A stretch of 64,000 bases of DNA. Source: Halomonas korlensis (GTDB taxonomy: Bacteria > Pseudomonadota > Gammaproteobacteria > Pseudomonadales > Halomonadaceae). The translations under genes were made by a program, and so were the position numbers. The notes under the pieces are model-generated. The model searched no databases. It was given only the letters and a program-made list of their open reading frames with translations, and was not told where the DNA came from. Positions within the stretch are counted from its first letter, which is position 1. Each line of letters opens with the position of its first letter. This document shows, in pieces, positions 29,820 through 38,502 of this stretch. The stretch covers positions 377,696 to 441,695 of the forward strand of contig NZ_FPBP01000002.1 of the NCBI RefSeq assembly GCF_900116705.1. The letters are read 5' to 3'.

Positions 29820-31451
29820 TTCACTCCCGTCATCCTCGCCCTGGGCGTCAGGCGGCGCGGCAGGCGACGTAAAACTTCCCCGCACCAGCGCCAGCAACCC
29901 TTGAGTGGACGCGTCGAAGTCCTGGCTGCGCGAGTCGATGCGCTCGCTGATCTCGCCGGCGATGCGCTTGCCGAGCTGCACGCCCCACTGGTCGAAGGAG
30001 TTGATGTTCCAGATCACCCCCTGGACGAACACCTTGTGCTCATAGAGCGCGATCAGCGCCCCGAGGTTCTTGGGGGTCAGCTCGTCGAGCAACAACACAC
30101 TCGACGGTCGATTGCCCGGGCAGCTGTAGGGGTCGAGCCGGCTGCCTTCCTGGCTGCCTTCCATGAAGGCGTTGGCCTGGGCCAGCATGTTGGTCAACAG
30201 CGCGAAATGGTGATCCTCGACCCCCGGCTCGGGCTTGAGCGAGGCGATGAAGTCAATGGGCACGTAGCGGGTGCCCTGATGCAGCAACTGGAAGAAGGCG
30301 TGCTGGCCGTTGGAGCCGGTCTGCCCCCAGACGATCGGCCCGGTCTTGTAGTTCACCGGATGCCCGAAGATATCCACCGACTTGCCGTTGGACTCCATGT
30401 CGAGCTGCTGCAAAAACGATGGCAGCTGATGTAGCGCCTGGTCGTAGGGCACGATGGCCTGGGTCTCGGCGCCCTGGAAGTTGATGTACCAGATGCCGAT
30501 CAAGGCCATCAGCACCGGCATGTTCTCGGCGGTGGGGGCCGAGAGGAAGTGCTGGTCCATCTCATAGGCGCCCTCGAGCAATTCCATGAAGCCGTCGAAG
30601 CCGATCGACAGCGCGATCGGCAGGCCAATCGACGACCACATCGAATAGCGCCCGCCGACCCAGGCCCAGAACTCGAAGACGTTCTCCTCGCGGATGCCGA
30701 ATTCCATGGCCGCCTGGCGGTTGGTCGAGGCGGCGATGAAGTGCGCGCCGACATCGGCATCCTCGCCGGCGTTATCCAGGAACCAGCGCCGCGCCGTCTT
30801 GGCGTTGAGCAGCGTCTCCTGGGTGGAGAAGGTCTTGGTGGAGACGATGAACAGGGTGGTGGCCGGGTCGAGGTCGCTCAGCACCTTCTGGATATGCGCG
30901 CCGTCAACGTTGGAGACAAAGTGGAAGCTCAGCTCCGGATGGCGGTGCTTGAGCAGCGCCCGGCAGGCCATGTTGGGCCCCAGGTCCGAGCCGCCGATGC
31001 CGATGTTGACCACGCTGATGATGCGCTGACCGTTATAACCCTTCCACTCGCCATTGCGTACCGCTTCCGAGAACTGCTTGATCTGCTCGCGGGTTCGCTG
31101 GATTTCCGGCATCACATCCTTGCCATCGACCTTGAGCGGCCCCTCGCCGAGGTTGCGAAGTGCGGTGTGCAATACCGGGCGGTCCTCGGTGACATTGATG
31201 ATGTCGCCTGAAAACATCTGCGCGCGACGCTGCACCAGCGCCGAGTGGTCGGCCAGTTCGAGCAGGGTCTCGAGCACCTCGTCGGAGAGATGATGCTTGG
31301 AGTAGTCGAGAAACAGACCTCCGACGCGCAGGCTCATCTTCTCGAAACGCTTCGGGTCGGCGGCGAAGTAGTCGCGAATACGGTCGTTGGCCGTGGTTTC
31401 CTGCAGGCCCTTCAAGGCCTGCCAGGTGACGCTGCGGGTGAGCTGGAACAT
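29808..31451 (-). CDS. pgi: Glucose-6-phosphate isomerase
   Basis: Interconverts glucose-6-phosphate and fructose-6-phosphate in the cytosol. The 547 residues carry NIGIGGSDLGPNMACRAL, FIVSTKTFSTQETLLNA, the signature VGGRYSMWSSIGLPIALSIG and the C-terminal DQWGVQLGKRIA. Length is normal. It lies 56 bp downstream of fruA on the same strand and may be read with the fructose operon, linking fructose uptake to hexose-phosphate and glucan synthesis. Its 3' end overlaps the convergent helical-protein gene by 12 bp. Confidence 0.97.
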   Translation of the reverse strand: MFQLTRSVTWQALKGLQETTANDRIRDYFAADPKRFEKMSLRVGGLFLDYSKHHLSDEVLETLLELADHSALVQRRAQMFSGDIINVTEDRPVLHTALRNLGEGPLKVDGKDVMPEIQRTREQIKQFSEAVRNGEWKGYNGQRIISVVNIGIGGSDLGPNMACRALLKHRHPELSFHFVSNVDGAHIQKVLSDLDPATTLFIVSTKTFSTQETLLNAKTARRWFLDNAGEDADVGAHFIAASTNRQAAMEFGIREENVFEFWAWVGGRYSMWSSIGLPIALSIGFDGFMELLEGAYEMDQHFLSAPTAENMPVLMALIGIWYINFQGAETQAIVPYDQALHQLPSFLQQLDMESNGKSVDIFGHPVNYKTGPIVWGQTGSNGQHAFFQLLHQGTRYVPIDFIASLKPEPGVEDHHFALLTNMLAQANAFMEGSQEGSRLDPYSCPGNRPSSVLLLDELTPKNLGALIALYEHKVFVQGVIWNINSFDQWGVQLGKRIAGEISERIDSRSQDFDASTQGLLALVRGSFTSPAAPPDAQGEDDGSESAG

Positions 31452-31507
31452 TGATTAGCCTCTTGTTATCGCTCTTGTTATCGAATAAAGCCTGCCCGTC
31501 CGGCGGC

Positions 31508-33286
31508 TCAGGCGGTGGCGCTCACGGGCACCGGCTGGCCGCCGCGCTTGATCGCCGCATAGCCCAGGCCGGTGACCAGCGAGCCGATGACGATCGCGCC
31601 CAGGTAAAGCAGTGCCGGCGAGATGGCATTGGGAATCAGCAGCACGAAGATGCCGCCGTGCGGTGCCATCAGCTTGGCGCCGACCAGCATCGAGAGCGCG
31701 CCGGTGATCGCGCCACCGAGCATGCTGATCGGGATCACCCGCAGCGGGTCCTTGGCGGCAAAGGGAATGGCACCCTCGCTGATGAAGCAGAAGCCGAGCA
31801 CGAAGGACGCCTTGCCCGCCTCGCGCTCCGGCTCGGAGAACTTCGCCCTGGCGACGAAGCTCGCGATACCCATGCCGATCGCCGGCACCATGCCGGCGGC
31901 CATGATCGCCGCCATCGGCCCGTAGGTCTCGGAGGCCAGCAGGCCCACGCCGAAGGTATAGGCCGCCTTGTTGACCGGGCCACCCAAATCGAAGCACATC
32001 ATCGCCCCCAACAGGATGCCGAGCAGCACGGCATTGGTCGAACCCATGTTCTCCAAGAAGGTTGTCAGGGCCGAGAGGATGGCCGCCACCGGCTCGCCGA
32101 CCACATAGATCATCGTGAGCCCCGTGACCAGGCTCGCCACCAGCGGGATGATCAGGATCGGCTTGAGCGACTCGACGCTGGACGGCAGCTTGACGTGCTG
32201 GGCCACCGCCTTGGCGACGTAACCCGCGAGGAAGCCCGCGAGAATCCCGCCGATGAAGCCGGCGCCGATCTCGGAGGCCAGCATGCCGCCGATCATGCCC
32301 GGGGCGATGCCCGGCCGGTCGGCGATGGAATAGGCGATATAGCCGGCCAGCACCGGAATCATCAGCGCGAAGGCCGTGCCGCCGCCGATCTGCATCAAGG
32401 CGGCGGGCAGCGTGCCCTCCTCCTGGAAGGCCTCGATACCGAACACGAACGACAAGGCGATCAGCAGACCGCCGGCTACCACCATGGGCAGCATGAAGGA
32501 CACCCCGGTGAGCAGATGCTTGTAGACGCCCTGCTCCTTGACGCTCTTGCCCGTCTCGTCGCCGGACCGGCCGGCTGAGCCGGCGCGTTCCACCTCGGCC
32601 TGTTCGAAGGCCGCCTCGATGGTCGGACGCGGCTTCTTCAGCGCGTTGCCGGTGGAGGTACGATAGACGCGCTTGCCGGCGAAGCGCGTCGGGTCGACCT
32701 CGATATCGCAGGCGAGGATCACCAGGTCGGCCTCGGCGATTTCCTCGTCGGTGAGCTGGTCCTGGGCGCCCACCGAACCCTGGGTCTCGACGCGGATCGC
32801 GTGGCCCAACGCCCTGCCCGCCTCGCTCAGCGCCTCGGCGGCCATGAAGGTATGGGCGACCCCGGTCGGACAGGCCGTCACCGCGACGATCTTGCGGGCA
32901 CCATTGCTGGCGGCCGCCGCCGTCGATGACGGCCCGGCCTGCGGCGCCTCGGTGGGCGATGTCTCGGCGGGCGGCGTATAGGCACTGGCCTCGCGCTCCG
33001 CGCGCTCAAGAAAGGCGGCAGGGTCCGGCAACGCCTGATCGATCGGGGCACGATACAGCCGCTTGCCGGCAAAGCGCTGCGCGCCCGGCACATGATCGGC
33101 GGCGACAATGACCAGGTCGGCGTCGGCGATGGCCTCGGCGGTCACCGGGGCGAGCGGTTCCAGCTCGCCGTGCATTTCGACCTCAACCTGCCAGCCGAGG
33201 CGCCCGGCGGCCTGCTCGAGACGGCGGGCGGCGAGAAAGGTGGTCGCCATGCCGCTGGGGCAGGCGGTGATAATGATGGCTTTCAT
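31508..33286 (-). CDS. fruA: Fructose PTS permease EIIB'BC
   Basis: Membrane component of the fructose phosphotransferase system; imports fructose as fructose-1-phosphate. The 592 residues comprise a first IIB-like domain (1-100, ITACPSGMATTF), a linker, a IIB domain (about 130-225, VTACPTGVAHTFMAAEAL with the phosphorylated Cys) and a IIC domain (about 260-585) with eight or more hydrophobic segments, including LIALSFVFGIEAF and GEPVAAILSALTTFLENMG. The order is that of enteric FruA. It overlaps the fruK stop by 4 nt. Confidence 0.95.
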   Translation of the reverse strand: MKAIIITACPSGMATTFLAARRLEQAAGRLGWQVEVEMHGELEPLAPVTAEAIADADLVIVAADHVPGAQRFAGKRLYRAPIDQALPDPAAFLERAEREASAYTPPAETSPTEAPQAGPSSTAAAASNGARKIVAVTACPTGVAHTFMAAEALSEAGRALGHAIRVETQGSVGAQDQLTDEEIAEADLVILACDIEVDPTRFAGKRVYRTSTGNALKKPRPTIEAAFEQAEVERAGSAGRSGDETGKSVKEQGVYKHLLTGVSFMLPMVVAGGLLIALSFVFGIEAFQEEGTLPAALMQIGGGTAFALMIPVLAGYIAYSIADRPGIAPGMIGGMLASEIGAGFIGGILAGFLAGYVAKAVAQHVKLPSSVESLKPILIIPLVASLVTGLTMIYVVGEPVAAILSALTTFLENMGSTNAVLLGILLGAMMCFDLGGPVNKAAYTFGVGLLASETYGPMAAIMAAGMVPAIGMGIASFVARAKFSEPEREAGKASFVLGFCFISEGAIPFAAKDPLRVIPISMLGGAITGALSMLVGAKLMAPHGGIFVLLIPNAISPALLYLGAIVIGSLVTGLGYAAIKRGGQPVPVSATA

Positions 33287-34257
33287 GCGATGGCTCCCCC
33301 TGCATCGACGTCGTTGAGACGGCGAACGCGGGTCTGTTGCTGGAGGGTGGGAAAATCGGCGGCACGGGCATTGCCCACCCCGACATGGCGAACGGACTCG
33401 GCGGAAAGCGCCGTGGCCAGGCGCAGCACCTGCTCGGGAGGGTGCCCCGAGAGCACGCCGTGCAGCATGGCGGCGACCAGGGTGTCGCCGGCGCCCACGG
33501 TGCTCGCCACGTCGAGGCGCGGCGGCAACGCCTGCCAGGCACCGCGGCGGCTGACCCAGAGCACGCCCTGGGCGCCGGCCGAGATCAGCGCCTCCTCGAC
33601 GCCGGCGCCGTAGAGCTTGAGCGCTGCCTTGAGGCGTGCCGCGGGGGTGTCCAGGGCGGCCCCGGCCCAGGCGGCCAGCTCATGTTCGTTGGGCTTGACG
33701 GCCGTCGGCCGCGACGCGATGGCGGCGCCGAGCGCCTCCCCGCTGGTATCGACCCAGACCGGCAGCCGGGTGGCGCGCAACCGGGCGATCAGGTTGGCAA
33801 GATCGTCCGCCGCGAGGCCCGGCGGCAGGCTCCCGGCGATGACCAGCGCATCGGGCCGACGCCGCGGATCGTTGACCCGCGTATCCAGTCCCTCGAGCAG
33901 TTTTTGCCAGGCCGCCGCGTCGATGGCGGCACCCGGGCCGTTGATATCGGTGACTCGCCCGTCGGCCTCGGCAAGCTTGGCGTTGATGCGCGTCTCGCCC
34001 GGCACGCGGATGAAGGCATCCTCCACCCCCAGGGTCTCGAAGGCACGCAGGAAGGGGCCGTCGTTGTCCGCGCCGAGAAAGCCCGAGACGCTGACGTCGT
34101 GGCCGAGATCGACCAGCACCCGCGCCACGTTGACGCCCTTGCCGGCCGCCGCCAGATGGGTTTCGCGAGTGCGGTTGACCTCGCCAAGCACCAGCCGGTC
34201 CAGGCCCACCGAGAGGTCCAGGGCGGGGTTGAGCGTCAGGGTGAGGATTCTCGCCAT
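33283..34257 (-). CDS. fruK: 1-phosphofructokinase
   Basis: Phosphorylates fructose-1-phosphate to fructose-1,6-bisphosphate with ATP. The 324-residue PfkB-family kinase begins [19 protein letters not shown], has AAGKGVNVARVLVDLG (sugar site), LVIAGSLPPGL and the C-terminal DVASTVGAGDTLVAAMLHG with the catalytic Asp and anion hole. The start overlaps the fruB stop by 1 nt (TGATG) and the stop overlaps fruA by 4 nt, so fruBKA is translationally coupled. Confidence 0.95.
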   Translation of the reverse strand: MARILTLTLNPALDLSVGLDRLVLGEVNRTRETHLAAAGKGVNVARVLVDLGHDVSVSGFLGADNDGPFLRAFETLGVEDAFIRVPGETRINAKLAEADGRVTDINGPGAAIDAAAWQKLLEGLDTRVNDPRRRPDALVIAGSLPPGLAADDLANLIARLRATRLPVWVDTSGEALGAAIASRPTAVKPNEHELAAWAGAALDTPAARLKAALKLYGAGVEEALISAGAQGVLWVSRRGAWQALPPRLDVASTVGAGDTLVAAMLHGVLSGHPPEQVLRLATALSAESVRHVGVGNARAADFPTLQQQTRVRRLNDVDAGGAIA

Positions 34258-37169
34258 CAGCGCACCTCCAGGGCGTCGCGGACGGCCTCGCTGGTGGCCT
34301 GCGTCAACGCCAGCTGCGCCTGGGCGCGAGCCTCGGCAAGGTCGAATTCGCGCAGCCGCGCCTTGACCAAGGGCACCTGGCGAGCACTGACCGAGAGCTC
34401 GTCGACCCCGAGCCCCACCAGCACCGGCACGGCCACGGCATCCGAGGCGAGCTCACCGCAGACCCCCACCCACTTGCCGTGAGCGTGGGCGGCCACGACG
34501 GTCATCTCGATCAGCTTGAGCACCGCCGGGTGCAGGCCGTCGGCCTGGGCGGAAAGCTCGGGATGGCCGCGGTCGATGGCGAGGGTGTACTGGGTCAGGT
34601 CGTTAGTGCCTACCGAGAAGAAGTCCACCTCGGCGGCAAGCGTCGGGGCTAACAAGGCGCAGGAGGGCACCTCGATCATTACCCCGAGCTGCACGTCGGT
34701 GGTGCGCTCGGCCTCGGGGGTCGTCTCGAGCAGGTGATCGAAGATCCGCTTGGCGGCGCGGAATTCGGCGATGTCCTTGACCATCGGCAGCATGATACGC
34801 AGCGGCCTGCCCTGGCCCTCTGATTTCGCAGCTGGAGCAGCCGCCATCAGCATGGCGCGCAACTGGGTCTCGAGCACCTCGGGCCGTGTGAGAGCCAGGC
34901 GAATGCCGCGCAGGCCGAGGAAGGGATTGTCCTCCTTGGGCACCGGCCAGTAGGGCAACGGCTTGTCGCCGCCGACATCCAAGGTGCGCGCTACCAGCGG
35001 GCGGCCGTCCAGGGCATCGAGGGCTTCGCGATACTCGGCGATCTGGGTGTCGAGATCCGGCTCCTGGGCATGCGCCATGAACAGGAATTCGGTGCGCAGC
35101 AGGCCTACACCTTCGGCGCCGCGCTCCACGGCATCGCCAGCGTGGGCGGTATTGCCCAGGTTGGCGGCCACCTCGACGCGGTGGCCGTCGCGGGTCTGCG
35201 CCGGTTCGAACCGGGCCTCCCAGGCGGCGGCCTCGCGACGCTCGCGCTCGGCCAGGCGCTGTTCGGCGCGTTGCAGGCGTTCCGGCGAAGGCGCCGGGGT
35301 CACCCGCCCGCGCTCGCCGTCGAGAATCAACTCGGTGCCGTTGGCAAGCGTCAGCACTCGCGCCCCGGCGCCGACCACGGCGGGAATGCCCAGCGCACGC
35401 GCCAGGATCGCGCTGTGGGCGGTCGCCCCGCCGCGCGCCGTCAGTAGGCCGCGCACCCGGGTGGTGTCGAGACGAGCGACGTCGGACGGCCCGACGTCGT
35501 CCATCACCAGAATGTAGGGATGCGCCGGCGGCTCGGGCAGCTCGACTTGACAGAGGATGCCCAGCACCCGCCGACCTACGTCCCGCAGGTCGGCGGCGCG
35601 CTCGGCGAGTAAGCGGTCGGCGAGCATTTCCTGGGCGTGGGCGGCGGTCTCGATCGCGCCCCACCAGGCGGCTTCGGCGGAACGCCCCTCATTGATGCCC
35701 TCGCGGGCGGCCTGATGCAGCTCGGGATCGTCGAGCATTTCCTCGTGCATGGAGAGAATCTCGGCGACTTCGCCGCCACGGGCACGCTGCACCAGGGTCT
35801 CGAGCTGCTCGGCGCCCTCCCTGATTGCGGCATCGAGACGCCGCGACTCGATGGCGGCGTCAGAATGAGTGTCAGTGGCCCGCTCGGCATAGTCGAAGCG
35901 TGGCGTGCGCATGACGAACACCGGCGCGATGGCCAGCCCCGGCGAGGCGGCAACCGCCAGATGGGGTTCATCGTCGGGCAATGGCATCGGTGCCGGCGCA
36001 TCCGAGGCCACGACCACGTGCTCACGGCTCTCGTCGAAGGGGGCCACCTGCTCGCCCAGCCCCTCGGCCACGGCGTGGCAGACCGCCGCCAGGGCCGCTT
36101 CGGCGCCCTGCCCTTCGGCAGAAAACGTCAGCTGCTGGCCGCGTCGGGCGCCGAGGTTGATCACTTTGGTCAGGCTGGCCGCCGACACCGCTTCACCGCC
36201 ACCCTCGGCCAGGCGCACGCGGATCGGCATGTTCTGGGCACGCGCCACCTGAACCAGCTGCTTGGCTGGGCGGGCGTGCAGGCCATGAGCGTTGAGGACC
36301 CGCGCCTGGCGGGTACTGGCCGCGGCGGACTCCCCGGCGAATCGCGCCAGGATCGTCGCGGCATCGGCGTTACGCAGCTCGTCGGCCGCCCCGCTCTCCA
36401 GCAGCGCGACGACACGCTCGAGCAGGTCGCGATGCGCGTCGCCCTGGGCGGCGAGGCACAAGACGCCATTGATCCTGTCACTCCTATCTTTCGAGGCTTG
36501 ATGCAGCGTCCCGTCGGGCGTGACCAGTGACAGCGACGGCACCTCGACGCCGCGGTCGCTCGCCACCAGCCAAAGGCCTTGGCCGAGAGGCCGTGGCACG
36601 CCCCCGGCCACGGCGGCCACGAATTCGTGGGTCACGCAACCGGCCTGGCGCAGCCGCGCGGCGCCGGCCAGGGCCAGCTCCTGACGGTCGCGGGCGGGAA
36701 AGTTCAGGCAGAGGGTATCGGCATCCAGACGCGCGTCGATCACCGCCTTGGACAGCAGCCCGGCGATCTCGCTGCGCGAATCGGCGGCGGCCAGGCGCTC
36801 GGCGACGCCTTCGCGGTCGAGCACATGGGTCAGCTGGCGCAGGATGTCCAGATGCTCGTCGCTCTGGGCGGCAATGGTCACCAGCACGTGCACGCGATTG
36901 CCGTCGTGCCATTCCACCCCGGCGGGAAACTGCAGTACCCGCACGCCGGTTCGCTTGACGTGCTGGCGACTGTCGGGCGTGCCGTGGGGGATGGCGATGG
37001 CGTTGCCCAGAAACGTCGACGACTGGGCCTCGCGGTCGAGCAGGCCGTCCCGGTAGGCGGTCTCGACCAGACCAGCCGCGTGCAGCGCGCCAGCGGCCTG
37101 ATCCAGCGCCATGCGCCAATCATCGGCCCGACAGCCCAGCTGGATATCATCCTGGCGTAGCGTCAGCAT
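34257..37169 (-). CDS. fruB: Fructose PTS multiphosphoryl transfer protein (EIIA-HPr-EI)
   Basis: Carries phosphate from phosphoenolpyruvate to FruA. The 970-residue product has EIIA(Fru) at 1-150 with active H62 (IAIPHGT), a linker domain, HPr at about 287-375 with H298 (NAHGLHARP), and EI at about 400-970 with H585 ([17 protein letters not shown]) and the PEP-site [19 protein letters not shown]. Open frame continues upstream to 37331, but the ATG at 37169 follows AGGAGA and starts EIIA. The 5' leader contains four 18-bp repeats. It is divergent from fruR, the likely repressor. Confidence 0.95.
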   Translation of the reverse strand: MLTLRQDDIQLGCRADDWRMALDQAAGALHAAGLVETAYRDGLLDREAQSSTFLGNAIAIPHGTPDSRQHVKRTGVRVLQFPAGVEWHDGNRVHVLVTIAAQSDEHLDILRQLTHVLDREGVAERLAAADSRSEIAGLLSKAVIDARLDADTLCLNFPARDRQELALAGAARLRQAGCVTHEFVAAVAGGVPRPLGQGLWLVASDRGVEVPSLSLVTPDGTLHQASKDRSDRINGVLCLAAQGDAHRDLLERVVALLESGAADELRNADAATILARFAGESAAASTRQARVLNAHGLHARPAKQLVQVARAQNMPIRVRLAEGGGEAVSAASLTKVINLGARRGQQLTFSAEGQGAEAALAAVCHAVAEGLGEQVAPFDESREHVVVASDAPAPMPLPDDEPHLAVAASPGLAIAPVFVMRTPRFDYAERATDTHSDAAIESRRLDAAIREGAEQLETLVQRARGGEVAEILSMHEEMLDDPELHQAAREGINEGRSAEAAWWGAIETAAHAQEMLADRLLAERAADLRDVGRRVLGILCQVELPEPPAHPYILVMDDVGPSDVARLDTTRVRGLLTARGGATAHSAILARALGIPAVVGAGARVLTLANGTELILDGERGRVTPAPSPERLQRAEQRLAERERREAAAWEARFEPAQTRDGHRVEVAANLGNTAHAGDAVERGAEGVGLLRTEFLFMAHAQEPDLDTQIAEYREALDALDGRPLVARTLDVGGDKPLPYWPVPKEDNPFLGLRGIRLALTRPEVLETQLRAMLMAAAPAAKSEGQGRPLRIMLPMVKDIAEFRAAKRIFDHLLETTPEAERTTDVQLGVMIEVPSCALLAPTLAAEVDFFSVGTNDLTQYTLAIDRGHPELSAQADGLHPAVLKLIEMTVVAAHAHGKWVGVCGELASDAVAVPVLVGLGVDELSVSARQVPLVKARLREFDLAEARAQAQLALTQATSEAVRDALEVR

Positions 37170-37210
37170 GGTTGTCTCCTGTTCATTAGGGTGACGCGGC
37201 GGTGGTCGCC

Positions 37211-37282
37211 TTCTCTCAACCTGCGGAGCTTTCTCAGCCAGAGGAGCTTTCCCGGCCAATGGAGTTTTCTCAGCCTCCGGAG
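37211..37282. repeat. Four 18-bp direct repeats in the fruB leader
   Basis: Units at 37211-37228, 37229-37246, 37247-37264 and 37265-37282, plus-strand pattern TTTCTCAGCCnnnGGAG with 3-6 changes between units. They lie 42-114 bp upstream of the fruB ATG in the fruR-fruB divergent region. The reading frame stays open through them, but a coding role is unlikely given the good start at 37169. Confidence 0.8.
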
Positions 37283-37318
37283 ATTGTCTGACCCGCAATG
37301 GCGTGAAGCTTAGCTGGC

Positions 37319-37330
37319 TGAATCGTGTCA
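37319..37330. promoter_or_regulatory. Candidate FruR/Cra operator
   Basis: GGCTGAATCGTGTCAC (core 37319-37330) matches the TGAA(A/T)CG half of Cra operators and is an imperfect palindrome with central CG (8 of 12 positions). It lies about 150 bp from the fruB start and 125 bp from the fruR start. Assignment rests on motif and position only. Confidence 0.45.
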
Positions 37331-37454
37331 CCTAGTATGTTTTAATGCTGGCCGGATTGCTCGCGGTTGGCAAGTCCGAAGAACTACAACTTTGGCAGGG
37401 GGTAGGCAGACCGGCTGGCTGGTAAACTGCCTTCGTCACACGCAGGGGTATTTC

Positions 37455-38459
37455 ATGACACTCGCCGAAATCGCCCGCCTGGCCGGCGTCTCACGGACCA
37501 CCGCAAGCTATGTCATCAATGGCAAGGCACGCGAACGTCGCATCAGTGTCGACACCGTGGAGCGGGTCATGGCCGTGGTGAACAAGCACAGTTTCCGGGT
37601 CGACGCGCAGGCCGCCGCCCTGCGCCGAGGGGCGAGCCGCCTGCTGGGCCTGATCGTTCCCGACCTGGAGAACGCCAGCTATGCCCGCCTGGCCAAGCGG
37701 CTCGAGCGTGGCGCCCGCGAGCAGGGCTATCACCTGCTGATCGTGGGCTCCGACGACGACCCGGAGAGCGAGCGCGAACTGGCCCTGGCGCTTCGTGCGC
37801 AGCGCTGCGAGGTGATCATCACCGCCAGCTGCCTGCCGATGGAGGATGGCTTCTATCGCGAGATGATGGCGAGTGGGCTGCCGATCGTTGCCATGGACCG
37901 CGGCCTGGACCCGCAGCATTTCGCCAGCGTGGTAGGCAACGATCGCGATGCCGCCGAGCGTCTGACCCGCTCGGTGCTCGATGAGTCGGTCACGCGTATC
38001 GCCTGGCTGGACGCCGTACCCGCCCTCTCGATCAGCCGGGAGCGCCGCGCCGGCTTCCAGCAGGCGCTGGCCGGCAGTGCCGTGGAGGTCATTCCGAGCA
38101 GCGCCAAGCGCTACGATCGCAGCGACGGTGCGCAATTGATGCGTGAGCTCCTCGATCAGCATGGTCTGCCGGATGCCCTGGTGACGGCTTCCTACACGCT
38201 ACTTGATGGCGTGTTCGACGTGCTGCTCGAGGACGGCGGTCTGCCGCAATCGCTGCGCCTGGCCACCTTCGGCGACAGCCGCCTGCTCGATTTCCTGCCG
38301 CTGCCGGTCAATTCCGCGGTCCAGGATCACGACCGCATCGCCATGGAGACCCTGGCGTGCGCCCTGGCGGCCTCGCGGGGCGAGTATCATCCCGGCGAGC
38401 AGGTCATTGCGCGGACGCACCATTGGCGCCTGCCGGAACGCGCGGCTCTCTTCGACTGA
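37455..38459 (+). CDS. fruR: LacI-family fructose repressor
   Basis: Represses fruBKA until fructose-1-phosphate (or a related sugar phosphate) binds. The 334 residues begin MTLAEIARLAGVSRTTASYV, nearly identical to the Cra/FruR helix-turn-helix, then INGKARERRISVDTVERVM. The ligand domain follows Cra (LIVPDLENASYARLAKRLER, VVGNDRDAAERL, LRLATFGDSRLLDFLPLPV). The ATG at 37455 is chosen because it begins the DNA-binding domain; upstream in-frame codons are open to 37392. Divergent from fruB, as expected. Whether it acts globally, like E. coli Cra, cannot be told here. Confidence 0.93.
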   Translation: MTLAEIARLAGVSRTTASYVINGKARERRISVDTVERVMAVVNKHSFRVDAQAAALRRGASRLLGLIVPDLENASYARLAKRLERGAREQGYHLLIVGSDDDPESERELALALRAQRCEVIITASCLPMEDGFYREMMASGLPIVAMDRGLDPQHFASVVGNDRDAAERLTRSVLDESVTRIAWLDAVPALSISRERRAGFQQALAGSAVEVIPSSAKRYDRSDGAQLMRELLDQHGLPDALVTASYTLLDGVFDVLLEDGGLPQSLRLATFGDSRLLDFLPLPVNSAVQDHDRIAMETLACALAASRGEYHPGEQVIARTHHWRLPERAALFD

Positions 38460-38502
38460 TCCGCTCTAGATGATCCGCTTAATCGGACTCGCTTCACGGG
38501 GC

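Noticed and set aside
37170..37331. An N-terminal extension of FruB encoded by the 18-bp repeats
   Set aside because: The ATG at 37169 has an ideal AGGAG site and begins EIIA; the distal start is a GTG without a good ribosome site.
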